This document shows, piece after piece, positions 20,256 through 31,249 of a DNA stretch of 64,000 nucleotides. Within the stretch, counting starts at the first letter, position 1; the number at the start of each line of letters is the position of its first letter. The notes beneath the pieces were generated by a model. The model searched no databases, was not told where the DNA came from, and saw only the letters and a list, made by a program, of their open reading frames with translations. The stretch covers positions 26,843,858 to 26,907,857 of the forward strand of contig OY755242.1 of assembly GCA_963576725.1 (NCBI GenBank). Reading direction: 5' to 3'. The stretch is from Azorinus chamasolen. Its lineage: Eukaryota; Mollusca; Bivalvia; Cardiida; Solecurtidae. A program made the position numbers and the translations under genes.

Positions 20256-21197
20256 TATATATTTACTAGTCATAGGCAGACAGAACACACCTTTTCAGAA
20301 GAATCCTACTCGAGTCTGGGTCTATAGTTTTCAATTGTGTCTGATCAGGATCCAATCTGGTTGGTGCTATGATTATGTTTTTTAAATGAAAAAGAAGAAA
20401 TTTCAAAAATGTAAAAATGCGTAAAGGGCAAATTTGCAGACGACAATATTTAACAGCGAAACAATCTGCCACAACTACATGCACCTTGTAAAATAAGGGT
20501 AAACAACTGCTGTTTGCTGAGCCGGATTGTATGAAGTAGTTATCGCCCTTAACTCTTCCAATGCCACGTAGTAGCATGATTTGACGTCTGCTACAATTTT
20601 CAAAATTGCTTTTCTTTTCTTTCAAAATATGTTAACACAGTATAGATCCTGTTAACACTTAACCCGCCAGTAGCAACTATAGTTGCATTTGCAAATAGTG
20701 TAGATCCAGATATGAGGTCTCTCATCTGGGTCTGCACTGTTTACCTAAGAAAATCACTGTCTGCATGCTCTATGCTTTTGCCTAGGAAAAACACTTCAAC
20801 ATATCCTGTATTTTTCAAAAGAGTTGCGTAATTGATATCCAAAGAGGACAGAGCGATAAAAAGGATTTGGCGGGCTAATGGGCTGAGATGACAAATTATT
20901 CGGCGTAAGAAATGAATTCAAACTTTGCATAGATAATCACAAATTTGTCACTACCAGCGACAAATTTTGGCGACAAATTTAAAAGTGTCGTCTGCAATAA
21001 TAATTTCATGTTCAGCACTCGAAATCGAACTATACCTTTCGTCGTCTGTCGTTAATAACAATACACTCAACAACAACTCTTCTTCAGAAGTAGTCATCGT
21101 GGGATTCTCTTTCATTTTTGTTTGAAGCAACATTCACGCAGAATACTTTATCAATACGACAAGGAATCGAGTTTGCAAATAAATGACAATATTTTAC

Positions 21198-21218
21198 CTT
21201 TGTCGTTAAAGATGCCAT
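21198..21218 (-). CDS. Orphan exon 1 of the peptide family (minus strand)
   Basis: The minus strand reads ATG followed by codons for ASLTTK and then a GTAAAA donor, paralogous to exon 1 at 43516-43536. The upstream leader, TATA box and CCAAT box are conserved too. I found no exon 2-like sequence downstream on the minus strand within the window; homology ends a few bases into the intron, before unrelated MITE debris. It may be a stranded promoter/exon fragment or may splice to something unrecognised. Confidence 0.5.
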
Positions 21219-21440
21219 TGCAGCTATCTTCCTACAAATAATTATGTTTTGTTCTATTCAGAACAGAAGTAAATCTGTTACTCGACTGAAGCGCAAATTG
21301 TGACTGTCTGTGACTTTTACATTTATAGCATCACACTTAAACGTATTAGGCCAAAGAGTGGACGTACTCCTTTGATTGGTTGATAGTTAGAACTTAAAAC
21401 ACCGTAACGAACTATTCAAAATCTAAAGGATACCCCTGGC
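21219..21440 (-). promoter_or_regulatory. Paralogous promoter without the MITE insertion
   Basis: Reverse-strand match to 43,090-43,515. TATAAAT lies at 21321-21327 (minus) and CCAAT at 21375-21379 (minus). The stretch between them is uninterrupted and contains TTAA at 21337-21340, exactly where the copy at 43 kb carries a MITE, so this is the empty site. The leader GCGCTTCAGTCGAGTAACAG is nearly identical in the two copies. Confidence 0.6.
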
Positions 21441-21866
21441 TGGGCCACGCCAGAGCTACAGATGTAGGAGCGTTCCCAAATAATAACATGGCTTTTCTCC
21501 ACCGAACTATATACTGTGGCCGTTCTTTGGAAGTATCTCTTTGAGACGATTTTAATGAGTGGTCACAGTAAAAGGTTTGGTTGAGAAATACAGGATCTTT
21601 TCCTGAAATTTATATTTAAATGTACACATCTGGACTTCTGCCACACATTTCATGCACTATATATCGTTGACTTAGCAACACATTGTTGCAACTCCACCTC
21701 TTGGGTGAATTCGCCTAGCACTTTGTGATTGTACCTTGTATGTCATCATATTGACCCAGTTCCATTAGAAGTATATATAATCTAACACAATCTAATGATT
21801 TTGCCAATCCCTACACAATTTACTTTGACCGCGGATTAATTTCCATCCGGTTCATATAAAATAATT

Positions 21867-22070
21867 TAACCCTTTATTCCATAAATACGCCTTTTTACGC
21901 CTAAACAAACAGAGTAGACTTTTGATCAGCCACTGATAAGGTTCTGTTCTGTTTGCCTATGATAAAATAGTATATGTGGTATCATAATCATTAGACAAAG
22001 TAATATTTATGTATGCAATTATACCTTATATGAATAATCATGGGGTAAATACTTTAAAAGAGGTACTGGT
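21867..22070 (+). mobile_element. TTAA MITE, family C
   Basis: TTTAACCCTTTATTCCATAA, AAACAGAGTAGAC, CTGTTCTGTTTGCC, to CATGGGGTAAATACTTTAA. The apex has decayed. A further fragment follows at about 22,190-22,260. Confidence 0.65.
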
Positions 22071-22514
22071 GGATATCTTAGCCATCATTCGTGAGCGGTG
22101 ATAGGATTGTTTTACCTGGATTCAATGTGTTGGTAAATTTTGCGTAATTCAACTGAGTTCTGTTTTGTGTCCCCATATATAACATTATTTAACACTTTAC
22201 GTCTTGCTGGTTAGGTTCTGCTCTGTTTGCTTAATGTGTTATGTTGTTTGCCACTGTATTAACTTTGTTATCCAATAATTAAACTAATGGCCATAGTGGA
22301 TGCGCTGAGTCTTGTATGATTATATGTACACGTAAAAGGTTGATAGAACTAACTGTCAACTTGACATTTTAGAATTCTTACATGGCTATTGCGCATGCGT
22401 AGGATTGTGAATAAACGAATTTTTTGGCTCTCATGAAAACTTTGAAAAATATCGAATTGCTGCATCCTCACAACATAATTTAAACTAAAAGTGACTTAAT
22501 AACAGTGACACTAC

Positions 22515-23582
22515 ATGTCAGGTAATAGTCCAGAACTGAAGTTGGACCGGCCAACCAAGAAACGGAGGAAAATTAACGCAAAAGTAAAATCGTCGACACA
22601 CAACACAGGTAGCCATTGTTTATATTCTCAAGAAACCAGTTTGTGCACGGACGACGCGGGGACTACACACGAATGGAATGCGGAGCATATAAACAATAAT
22701 AAAGCAGGACTTACAAAACAAGGAAGTGAAGAATATGTCTCAGCTGTTATGAAAAGGCAACCAAATCTATCGAGCCCTGTTATGAGTTTTACAAACAATA
22801 ACCCTTTCACAATGTCCTCGACCATGCAATCTGAACAAAATACGAACACCGATCAATCTCAACCACCAGCCTGGGCAATTGGCATCATTGAAGACATTAA
22901 GACTATAAAACTCTCCGTTTCCAAAATTGACAAAATCGAGGAAAGTGTAAACAAGATAAGCGCCAAAATGTTTGAGATGGAAACAAAATTCAATGGTCTG
23001 GAAAACAAGGTAGACGGCTGTGAATCAGCTTGTACTTTCATGAGCAGTGAATATGACAGGCAAAGTGGAGAACTGAAATCTGCAAAGACTGAAATTCAGG
23101 AACTGAGGAAATCATGTACTGAAATGACAGAAATGATGGAAAGAAATAAGAAAGAGAAAGAATCAATGAATGACAAACTGATAGACCTAGAGGGGAGATC
23201 CATGAGGGAAAATCTATTGTTCTACGGGATACGGGAAAAAGAGAGAGAAAACTGCGACAAAGTGGTGAAGGAATTCATAGCAGACAAGCTTGGAGTGGAC
23301 ACCAGTGCTATGGAGCTAGACAGAGTCCACAGGATCGGATCGGAAAAAGCACGAAAACCTAGACCGATAGTTGTAAAATTCCATCGCTATACAGAACGAG
23401 AGAAGGTACTGCAGACAGCCAACTCACCTGAAGTAAAACAAACATTAAAAGAGACAGGACATGGCGTCGGCATACAGAGGCCACAACAGCTTCGGGAGGC
23501 ACGAAAGGCATTTGAACCAATCATGAAAACGGAAGAAAAAAAGGAAACAGTGTTCAAATCAGAGGAAACAAACTCTTCATAA
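22515..23582 (+). CDS. LINE ORF1 protein (coiled coil, RNA-binding-like domain)
   Basis: A 355-residue protein. Residues about 1-120 are polar and low in structure, with a basic patch near residue 13 (PTKKRRK). Residues about 125-230 are rich in heptad-like L/I/M spacing (IEDIKTIKLSVSKIDKIEES and on), a trimerising coiled coil as in L1 ORF1p. Residues about 230-340 (RSMRENLLFYGIREKERENC, then VHRIGSEKARKPRPIVVKFH) match the RRM-like domain of LINE ORF1 proteins, which bind element RNA to form the RNP. The reading frame is probably cut short: after the A-run near 23,530 the +2 frame reads LFINNELRKKYIDG, a typical ORF1 C-terminus, and runs to a TAG at 23654-23656. Confidence 0.8.
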   Translation: MSGNSPELKLDRPTKKRRKINAKVKSSTHNTGSHCLYSQETSLCTDDAGTTHEWNAEHINNNKAGLTKQGSEEYVSAVMKRQPNLSSPVMSFTNNNPFTMSSTMQSEQNTNTDQSQPPAWAIGIIEDIKTIKLSVSKIDKIEESVNKISAKMFEMETKFNGLENKVDGCESACTFMSSEYDRQSGELKSAKTEIQELRKSCTEMTEMMERNKKEKESMNDKLIDLEGRSMRENLLFYGIREKERENCDKVVKEFIADKLGVDTSAMELDRVHRIGSEKARKPRPIVVKFHRYTEREKVLQTANSPEVKQTLKETGHGVGIQRPQQLREARKAFEPIMKTEEKKETVFKSEETNSS

Positions 23583-23656
23583 ACAATGAGTTAAGAAAGA
23601 AATACATTGATGGGATGGTTTGCGAGGTGAAACAATCAAATAGAGACAGTCAATAG

Positions 23657-26600
23657 AGATGTCATGAGAAAGAATTTCATATTTTGTCCTGGAACGTAAA
23701 TGGACTTGTAAGAAAAATTGTAGACCCAGATTTTATAGAAGAAATAACTGAACATGATATCATCATACTATCAGAAACTTGGCTTACAGCAAACAGTGCC
23801 TATAATCTAGAAATTGCTAATTACAGCAGTGAACACTTATTTGGAAATAAATCTTTTAATACAAAAAAGGGCCGATGTAGCGGCGGAATATCCATATATT
23901 ATAAGAAATCTTTATCAAATATGGTGCAAATTGTTGAAAAAGACCAACATGGTATAATTTGGTTGAAACTTAGTGGAGAGTTATTCCCCTTTAACGAAAA
24001 TGTATATTTATGTACAACATATATTCCACCTAAGAGCTCACATGTATTTGATTTTAATGATTTTGATTTCTTTGATCAAATCGAAAGTGGAATAGAAAAG
24101 TATAGGCCACTTGGGAAGACAATTATTTTGGGCGATCTCAATAGCAGAACGGGTAATTTATTAGATACATTTAGCTTTGATGCGTACATCGATAGCGATG
24201 ACAGCCAAACGTCATGTGATGTTTACATTCCTCCACGTGCAAATAAAGATCACGTGGCCGATACACACGGGCGGCGTTTAATCGAGCTATGTCTGACTAC
24301 ATCCTTAGTTATAGGTAACGGGCGATTATGTAACGATCTCTGTGTAGGAGAATACACGTTTCAATCAATAAATGGGACGAGTACAGTCGACTATCTTCTT
24401 ATAAATCCGTGCGATTTTCAATATGTAACAGGATTTACCGTGGTCGAGCCGAATGAATATTCAGATCATTCTGCGTTAAAAGTAGGGTTTGCACGTGTAA
24501 ACGAAAATATTGGTATCTCGAGCAATAGACAGGCAACTAACCATCGCGTTAAATGGGATGATTCTAAAGTCGATACATTCAAAAACGTGATAGCTAGTAA
24601 ACACGAGCAAATTACCCAAATGACTTCTTCGATTGAAACTAATAGTAACATTGATCAAATTGCAAATGATTTTACTCAGTTCATGCAAGAAAATACATTT
24701 AAAGTATTTGAAATACCAAATAAACCGAGGAATAAAAAACGACCGCTGCAGAAAACATGGTTCAACGAGGCATGTTATAGAGCCAGAAAAGATTTCAAAT
24801 TGGCTAGAAATAAATTCTTAAAAAATAGAAACCCAGAAAATAGGCAGTCTTTTCTTAGCAAGAAAAATCAATTTAACAAAATAAAAATGAGAGAAAAACG
24901 GAAATACAAACAAAAGGAAGGTAATTATCTAACAAATCTAAGTAAAACAAACTCAAAGAAATTCTGGAAAAACATAAAACAACAGTATAAACAAAAAACA
25001 CAATTGTCCGAAACACTTGATGTCAATGATCTTTTTAATCATTTCGATCAGCTATATAGTGATAATAATTCAAATGATACAACCAATACAAACGGAAATG
25101 ATGATTCAATCATTCATGATGAAGAGCTAGACGGGCAGATAACGATTGATGAATTAAAGCGTGCAGTTTTCTCACAAAAAGACGGTAAGAGTAGCGGTAT
25201 CGATAATCTCACTGCTGAGGTTTTTAAAGCTTGCTTCGATGAAATCTCTTGTTTTTTGCTAAAATTATTCAATAGGCTATATTCAAAAGGCGAATACCCC
25301 AAAATATGGGGTGAAGGTATTATAATACCGATATATAAAGGAGGAAATATTGAAGAAGCAAAAAATTACAGAGGCATTACGCTGATAAATATAATAGCGA
25401 AAACATACTCACAGATACTGTTAAACAGATTAACAAAATGGTCATCTCAATATGAAAAAATAATTCCTAACCAATTTGGATTCCAGAAAGGTAAATCAAC
25501 AATCGATTGCATCTTCGCGCTACAAGCAATTATCTCAAAAACACTAAATGTAAAGAAAAAATTATACTGTGCCTTTGTTGACTTTGAAAAGTGTTTCGAT
25601 AAGCTAGATAGATTTTATATATGGCAAAAGCTGAAACAAGAAAATGTTAGTTCACAATTTGTTCAAGCTATGTAGTCAATGTATGAGGTGGTTAAATCTC
25701 TTGTTAGGTTTAAATCTAAAACCTCCGGCTTCCTAGAGTCCAATATGGGTGTCAAGCAGGGGGACCCCAGCTCTAGTCTGATGTTTTTATTTTTTGTGAA
25801 TGACTTATTGTCAAATATAGATTCAAATATTGATGGTCTTTTCAGCGTAGAAGAAGTGAAAATGTACTTGATACTATTTTGTGATGATGCAGTATTGTTT
25901 GCTGAAACCCCAGAAGCTTTACAATCCCTTCTAAATGATCTTCAAAGCTATTGCTTAAAATGGAGACTAAAAATAAATACAGATAAAACAAAGGTAATGA
26001 TTTTAGAAAAAGGGCGCCATACTAGACATGTATTTACAATTAATGATAAAAACCTCGTTATAGTAGATTCATTTAAATATTTAGGGATGCATCTATTCAA
26101 AAACGGCGGATGGTCCAGAACACAAAAAAGATTAGCAAAACATAGCTATCCAGCATTACACAATTTATTCATAGTTTTCAACCAACTTGAATTAAAGATT
26201 AAGGAAAAATGTACACTATTTGACACTCTTGTTGCAACAGTCCTGAATTACAGCGCAGAGGTGTGGGGTTTTCAAGATAGCAAAGTCATTGAACAAGTGC
26301 ATTGTAAATTTTTGAGAAAGATTTTGTGCGTAAAAAAATCTACAAATCTCGATGGTTTATACGGGGATATCGGGAGATACCCATTATTCATACGGAGAAA
26401 GATGATTATGGTGAAATATTGGATAAAGGTTATATCCACAAATAGTTCACTCATTAAACAATTATATCATATGATGCGAGCAGATGCTGACATTGGACAG
26501 ACATATAATCATACAAACTGGGCCTTCCAAATTAAAACTATTCTTTCAGAAATTGGAATGTACGATACTTGGCAATTCCAAAATAACTTGCTATATGACC

Positions 26601-27067
26601 TGCCAACTTATGAATTGATAAAGCGACGTATCCTCGATGTATATATGCAAAATTGGTATTCTCATATAAATAATTCTAGACGACTAGCGTCATATTGTAT
26701 ATACAAACATATGTTTTGTAAAGAATTATATCTAGATTGCATTAATATCAATAAATTCAGAATTTCTCTTACAAAATTTCGATTGTCATCACATCAGCTA
26801 GCTATTGAGACTGGCAGACATAGGAATATATCTTTGGAAAATAGGATATGTATGCATTGTAATCAAAACGTCATTGAAGACGAATATCATTTTTTGCTGG
26901 TGTGTTCTAAGTACAGAGAACTAAGGACAAGGTTCTTCAAACCATACTATTGCCACTGGCCAACTTTGAATAAATTTGAATTGCTTATGTCTACACAGTC
27001 AGAAAAAATGCTTAGAAATTTGTCTAAATATATATATTATGCATCACAATTAAGGACAGGCAATTGA
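23657..27067 (+). pseudogene. LINE ORF2: APE endonuclease and reverse transcriptase, one in-frame stop
   Basis: The open frame follows the TAG at 23654 and has no ATG before SWNVNGL, so translation probably coupled to ORF1. In order: APE-type endonuclease (SWNVNGL, SETWL, YIPPKSS, GDLNSRTG, DYLLIN, SDHSALKV, about the first 270 residues), a basic linker, then the RT (KSSGIDNLTAEVF, NYRGITLINIIAK, NQFGFQKGKSTIDC, motif A FVDFEKCFD). TAG at 25673-25675 interrupts the frame, which continues at once with GVKQGDPSSSLMF (motif B), FCDDAVLF (catalytic box, both Asp present), KINTDKTKVM and FKYLGM, and ends with a Cys/His knuckle (CMHCN...EYHFLLVC). Endonuclease nicking and target-primed reverse transcription are the known roles. 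The single stop could be one base from a Trp codon. Confidence 0.9.
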
Positions 27068-27256
27068 TGTTTCATTTTGGGAACTTTTCTCAGTAAAACA
27101 TAGTTAATTCAATATGTTTCAAAATATACAGCATTAATTATGTTAATTTGTACTGATTCACAATCCTGTATTTGTATATGTACGGCTATATATGTGCTTT
27201 ATGCAACTTTATGCCGAATAAATTTATGTTATGTTATGTTACATGCATGTTTATTC

Positions 27257-27487
27257 ACTAACCCATTCCCGCATCCTGACACCTTTTGACGCCTCTGTAA
27301 AAATGTCACTTCTTGAACCATTGTGATAAATAGAGTTTCTTCTATAGGAGCAAATGCTCTATTTATCACAATGATTTAAAAAGTACACAGTTATAAAAGT
27401 GTCTCTTTTTTCTATCAAATGCTCCTTTTCGGTATATTTATTCAAAGAGGTTGTGTCTAAACATAGCCATTGAGGGAATAGGATTTA
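27257..27487 (+). mobile_element. TTAA MITE, family B, beside the LINE tail
   Basis: CTAACCCATTCCCGCATCC to GAGGGAATAGGATTTA, starting 14 bases after the LINE's ATGTT tail. The hairpin is slightly decayed. Confidence 0.72.
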
Positions 27488-27489
27488 GC

Positions 27490-28276
27490 GTCGGCATAAC
27501 AGAGGATCCAATGTATATCAATACAGATCAGTATTATAGACCATTATATAATTGTTATCTATATATCTATCGTCTACATGGCTTTGATGGCTCAATTCTT
27601 TTAGCACGGCTCGCTGCGTCTGTATTTTAAATATGCGTATTAAGTTTGCTATCGTTGCCATTAATATGGGCGGAAACTTAGATTTATGATACGTTACCTT
27701 AACGACTTACTTGTTCAATGAGGCCTACTCCTTTATAGTGTCATAATAGAACTTTCAATAATTGATATAATATTCGGGCACGTATTGTACTTTCTGTTAA
27801 CTTTCAAGTTCCAATCGATATATGCATGCAGCTTTCATGACCTATAACAGTTTTAAGTTTGCAATAATTTTCCCACATCAATGAACGTTTCGTTTTTGTT
27901 TACTCTGTTATAGTTTCTATGTGTAAGTTCATTTTAAGTATCACTTTTGGAGGTGGCGGCTCACCGATCACACGAAGGTGTGATCGGTGGGACGCCATTT
28001 GGCAGGCAGCGAAGCACAAACATAAATCTATTTGTCAGGTTTAAATTGCATTATTTTATTGGATTTGGCATTCCAGTCTATATAGATCAGCAATTATGAA
28101 ACAAGCCCGGGTGTTGGAAGTTAGGTATTTATTTTGCACCAAAGTGTCTCGTCATTGAAGATGGCTCGATTACTGATATCCCAGGATCAGCCAGTTGGAG
28201 GTGGCGAGATATCCGTTTGCAGTTCGGTATTTATTTTGTAGCCTTTGGGCAGAAGAACAGTTTGTAATTTGACTAA
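27490..28276. other. Non-coding stretch with one strong hairpin
   Basis: 27,680-27,870 matches 46,300-46,470 in inverse orientation, and 27,650-27,710 also matches 37,505-37,560 inverted, so this is part of a diverged dispersed repeat. A 12-bp perfect stem with a GAAG loop lies at 27,962-27,989. Otherwise nothing recognised. Confidence 0.5.
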
Positions 28277-28499
28277 TTCAAAGCCTTTTGTGGCATATTT
28301 GATTGAAGCCTTTTGTGGCATATTTGATTGAAGCCTTTTGTGGCATTTAATTAAAGCCTTTTGTGGCATATTTGATTGAAGCCTTTTGTGGTACATTTAA
28401 TTGAAGCCTTTTGTGGCATATTTGATTGAAGCCTTTCGTGGCATATTTGATTGAAGCCTTTTGTGGCATATTTGATTGTGGCCTTTTGTGGCTTTTAAG
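28277..28499. repeat. Minisatellite, about 25-bp unit
   Basis: About nine copies of GCCTTTTGTGGCATATTTGA followed by TTGAA, with small length variants (one shortened, one with GGTACATTTAA). It gives a spurious minus-strand open frame. Confidence 0.85.
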
Positions 28500-29689
28500 G
28501 ATTGCTGTCAAAGGTCGCCCTATACGACGATTTGTCCGGTGTCTCGTTAACTAATTGGGTTAACAGATGGAAGCGGGAACCATGCCCAATAATAGCCAAA
28601 CCACGTAATAGGATCAGACGTTTCCTTGTGTATTTTATTGAATATATCAGTTGAATAAATATGTGTATGTACATGTAAATTGAAAATACAATATTGTTGT
28701 TAATTCGGTGGATCAGATGCTGAGTAAAGTGTCAGATGGGTGTGAAGCAATTTCATAATTCACTAAGGTTTGGTTAAATAAGAGTCCTTCACCCATGAGA
28801 TACAGTTTGACATATTGCTTGGCACTTGGTAGACCTCGAATCTCCCAATAACTATAAACAACCTATACATGAACCTATTTTATACACTTGCACCTGTAGC
28901 GACAAGAGAGCGAAACTGTCACTGCAATCAGAACAAGATGTTCTATCAGAGACACTGTGTCTGATCAAGGTCGCCACTAATTTACTCTTTCGACACATGA
29001 AACTAGATCTACACTGTTCTATTCACGATCCAATATCTGGATTCACGGTTCAAACACACTTTAGTAGCAAGGTTTTATACCCCGACATTTTGTCGCATCT
29101 TTATAGTTAAAGTACACATAGTAGACAACAGAATATACATCAAAGTGACGTGAATGTACTAAGAGCAACTTCAATGTGGTTTCCAGTTAGCGAATATAAT
29201 TGTTACAGGGGACTTACGGTCATTTTACGGAAATCGTAGGGGATGAGATGCTTTGAGTTACCGGACCCTGATATGTAAGATTTAAGCAATCAGAGCAGAC
29301 AGTAGTCGGGTTCTTCTACAGGAGCTGTCTAGTATGGGGCTATTCTCTTTGTAAATGAATAGCGAAGTGATGGTAGTAGGACTTTTGAACAAAATATTCG
29401 TGCTCAAAGTAAATGAAAAAGAATAAAAGCTAAATTAGATTATACATACAAATTACGGAAAGGAAGTTTTTACATAAATCTGGGTTACAGAAAAAAACTC
29501 TTTAGTGTGTTCGTAACATGTGTATGGTTTGTGCTTCAGCTCGTATATCCAAACATTTCGAGTGCGCATTTATCTATTGCATACAATAACTAGTTGTCGA
29601 ATCTAAACGCCATTGAAATATGGTATATCTGGAAGGGCCATTTTATATATCAAATGCGGATAATTTTGTGAAATAAATTTGCAAAACTA
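28500..29689. other. Non-coding stretch, mostly unrecognised
   Basis: 28,905-29,045 matches 46,020-46,130 in inverse orientation (dispersed repeat). A family C MITE fragment lies near 29,288-29,355 (GAGCAGACAGTAG, CAGGAGCTGTCT). No gene is supported. Confidence 0.45.
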
Positions 29690-29919
29690 TTAACCCTTCG
29701 TTTGCTAATCGTGTCAATATACCTACCTGTAAATAGTGAAGGCAGGAGCTGTCTCATCAGGGTCTGCACTATTTACAAGTTGATTGTGCAACCAGTGCAC
29801 TCTACAGCAGTGATTGCACAGCGAAATACTTGTACACAGTGAAGATATATTTAATTATACAACAGGGCATGGATAAAGAAGGAGAAATGTATTTTAAAAT
29901 TCAGCAAGCGATGGGTTAA
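29690..29919 (+). mobile_element. TTAA MITE, family F
   Basis: TTAACCCTTCGTTTGCT to AGCAAGCGATGGGTTAA; TTAA at both edges. A second copy of only the right end follows at 29,968-30,035 (GACAGGGCATGGATAAAG to GCGAAGGGTTAA). Confidence 0.8.
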
Positions 29920-30039
29920 GACTCCTGTGTTCAAGAAATGAATGGCCGCTTACGACATGTTCTACTGTATTTAGACGACAGGGCATGGATAAAGAAGGAG
30001 AAACGTATTTTAAAGTTCAGCAAGCGAAGGGTTAAGCCA

Positions 30040-30770
30040 AGATCATGTTATTTGTCAATGCTGCTACTGCCACAACTGTCAATACTACTGTAGCTTCTAC
30101 TACTGATATTAATACCACAACTGCTACCACGAGACGAATCAACAGTGTAAGAAGCGCAGATAGGTCATAGTCACCAATAATTAAGCCACATAGAGATCTT
30201 GCAACTGGTCGTTTGCATTCTGAATAATCCTTTATTCACGAAAATTTAGATAAAGGTTTATTGCGCTAAAATAGCATTGGCACCTTCCCCCAATCTTGCC
30301 AAGCTTCATGTAATTTATTAGGAAAACTCCAACGAAATTATTTTATATAGTACGTAAGGATTACTGTCGAGGAAAACCAATTGTTAGGTGACAATTCGGC
30401 GTAACCCTCCCCTTGCACACACATACACTTTCTTCTTCTTATCATTTTTCTTCCTTTTCTTCTTACCCTACATCTCTGTCAGTCTGCCTGCCTGCCTGTA
30501 TGTTTGTCTTTCTCTCTGTCTGTATTTGCCTCCCTCATCCATCTATCTCTCTCCCCCTCTCTCTCTCCGAAAGGTGAACCTCAAGATGTAAGGCAATCGT
30601 TATCGGTATAATAAGGACCAAGGCAAGTGCAATTAAGGTCCAAATTATAAATCTAGTTTTTTATTCAGGTTCTAACATATTGAATAATAAGCAGACACTG
30701 ATTAAAGAAATTACAGTTGACTAAGTGTAAAATATATAAGCTGAAAAGTGTATCTGCTTAAAGGTACAAA
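30040..30770. other. Non-coding stretch with a pyrimidine tract
   Basis: ACTACTGC-like repeats at 30,060-30,130 and a CT-rich tract at 30,428-30,570 (TCTTCTT, CTGCCTGCCTG, CTCTCTCTC). The plus-strand open frame over it is low-complexity. Confidence 0.55.
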
Positions 30771-30771
30771 A

Positions 30772-31018
30772 ATGAGTCACGCAGGAAACACCACATACAG
30801 AACAAACAGTCGCCCGAACAGCAACACAAGGAAACAGCAAATGTACATAACTATAAAAACAACAAGATACGCACAAAGACAAAACAAACACACACTAGGG
30901 GGAAGATGAAAGCACCGCCTTGGAACGGTCAGTGACAAAAGTCACTGGGGGGGGGGGGGGGTTAAACCGGTTTATTGGCGCCCAACCTCACACTTATTCC
31001 ATCCCCATCCTAAAAGAC
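30772..31018 (-). repeat. Repeat H, possible 3' tail of the Penelope-like element
   Basis: Matches 4640-4890 and 45,222-45,445 in reverse orientation (GTGTGAGGTTGGGCGCC, ACCGGTTTAACCCCC, GACCGTTCCAAGGCGGT, TTCCTGCRTGACTCAT). Here it lies directly downstream of the minus-strand Penelope-like RT in the same orientation, so it may be that element's 3' region; that link is an inference from adjacency. A poly-G run of about 12 sits inside. Confidence 0.6.
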
Positions 31019-31249
31019 AAACAGTGTAAATATACGTATCCCCTCTCCGACTAATCTACAACAACCGCGACGGTAAATACAGTGGTAAAGTGCATGTATA
31101 ACGAAAACATTTAAGAGAACAAACTGTATCCACCTATCGCTAGTGTACTCAATTATTGAGCTGCAAACAGAGTAACTGTAGAAAAGTAATAAAGGGTACG
31201 ACAAAAACGAAATAGTACAGATTTCCGACGTTCTCCTTCCATTTCTGGA

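Larger units (their letters stand above)
22300..27243 (+). mobile_element. Nearly full-length non-LTR retrotransposon (LINE)
   Basis: One element with a 5' leader (start uncertain, somewhere in 22,270-22,500), ORF1 (22515-23582), ORF2 with endonuclease and reverse transcriptase (23657-27067), a short 3' UTR with AATAAA at about 27,218 and a tail of ATGTT repeats (27,226-27,243). The coiled-coil ORF1 with an RNA-binding-like domain plus an APE-type endonuclease is the layout of CR1/L2/Jockey-like LINEs; I cannot fix the clade. One in-frame TAG and a likely A-run frameshift suggest a recently dead copy. Confidence 0.88.

Noticed and set aside
28277..28499. CRISPR-like array
   Set aside because: Repeats are directly adjacent with no unique spacers and the DNA is animal; a minisatellite.
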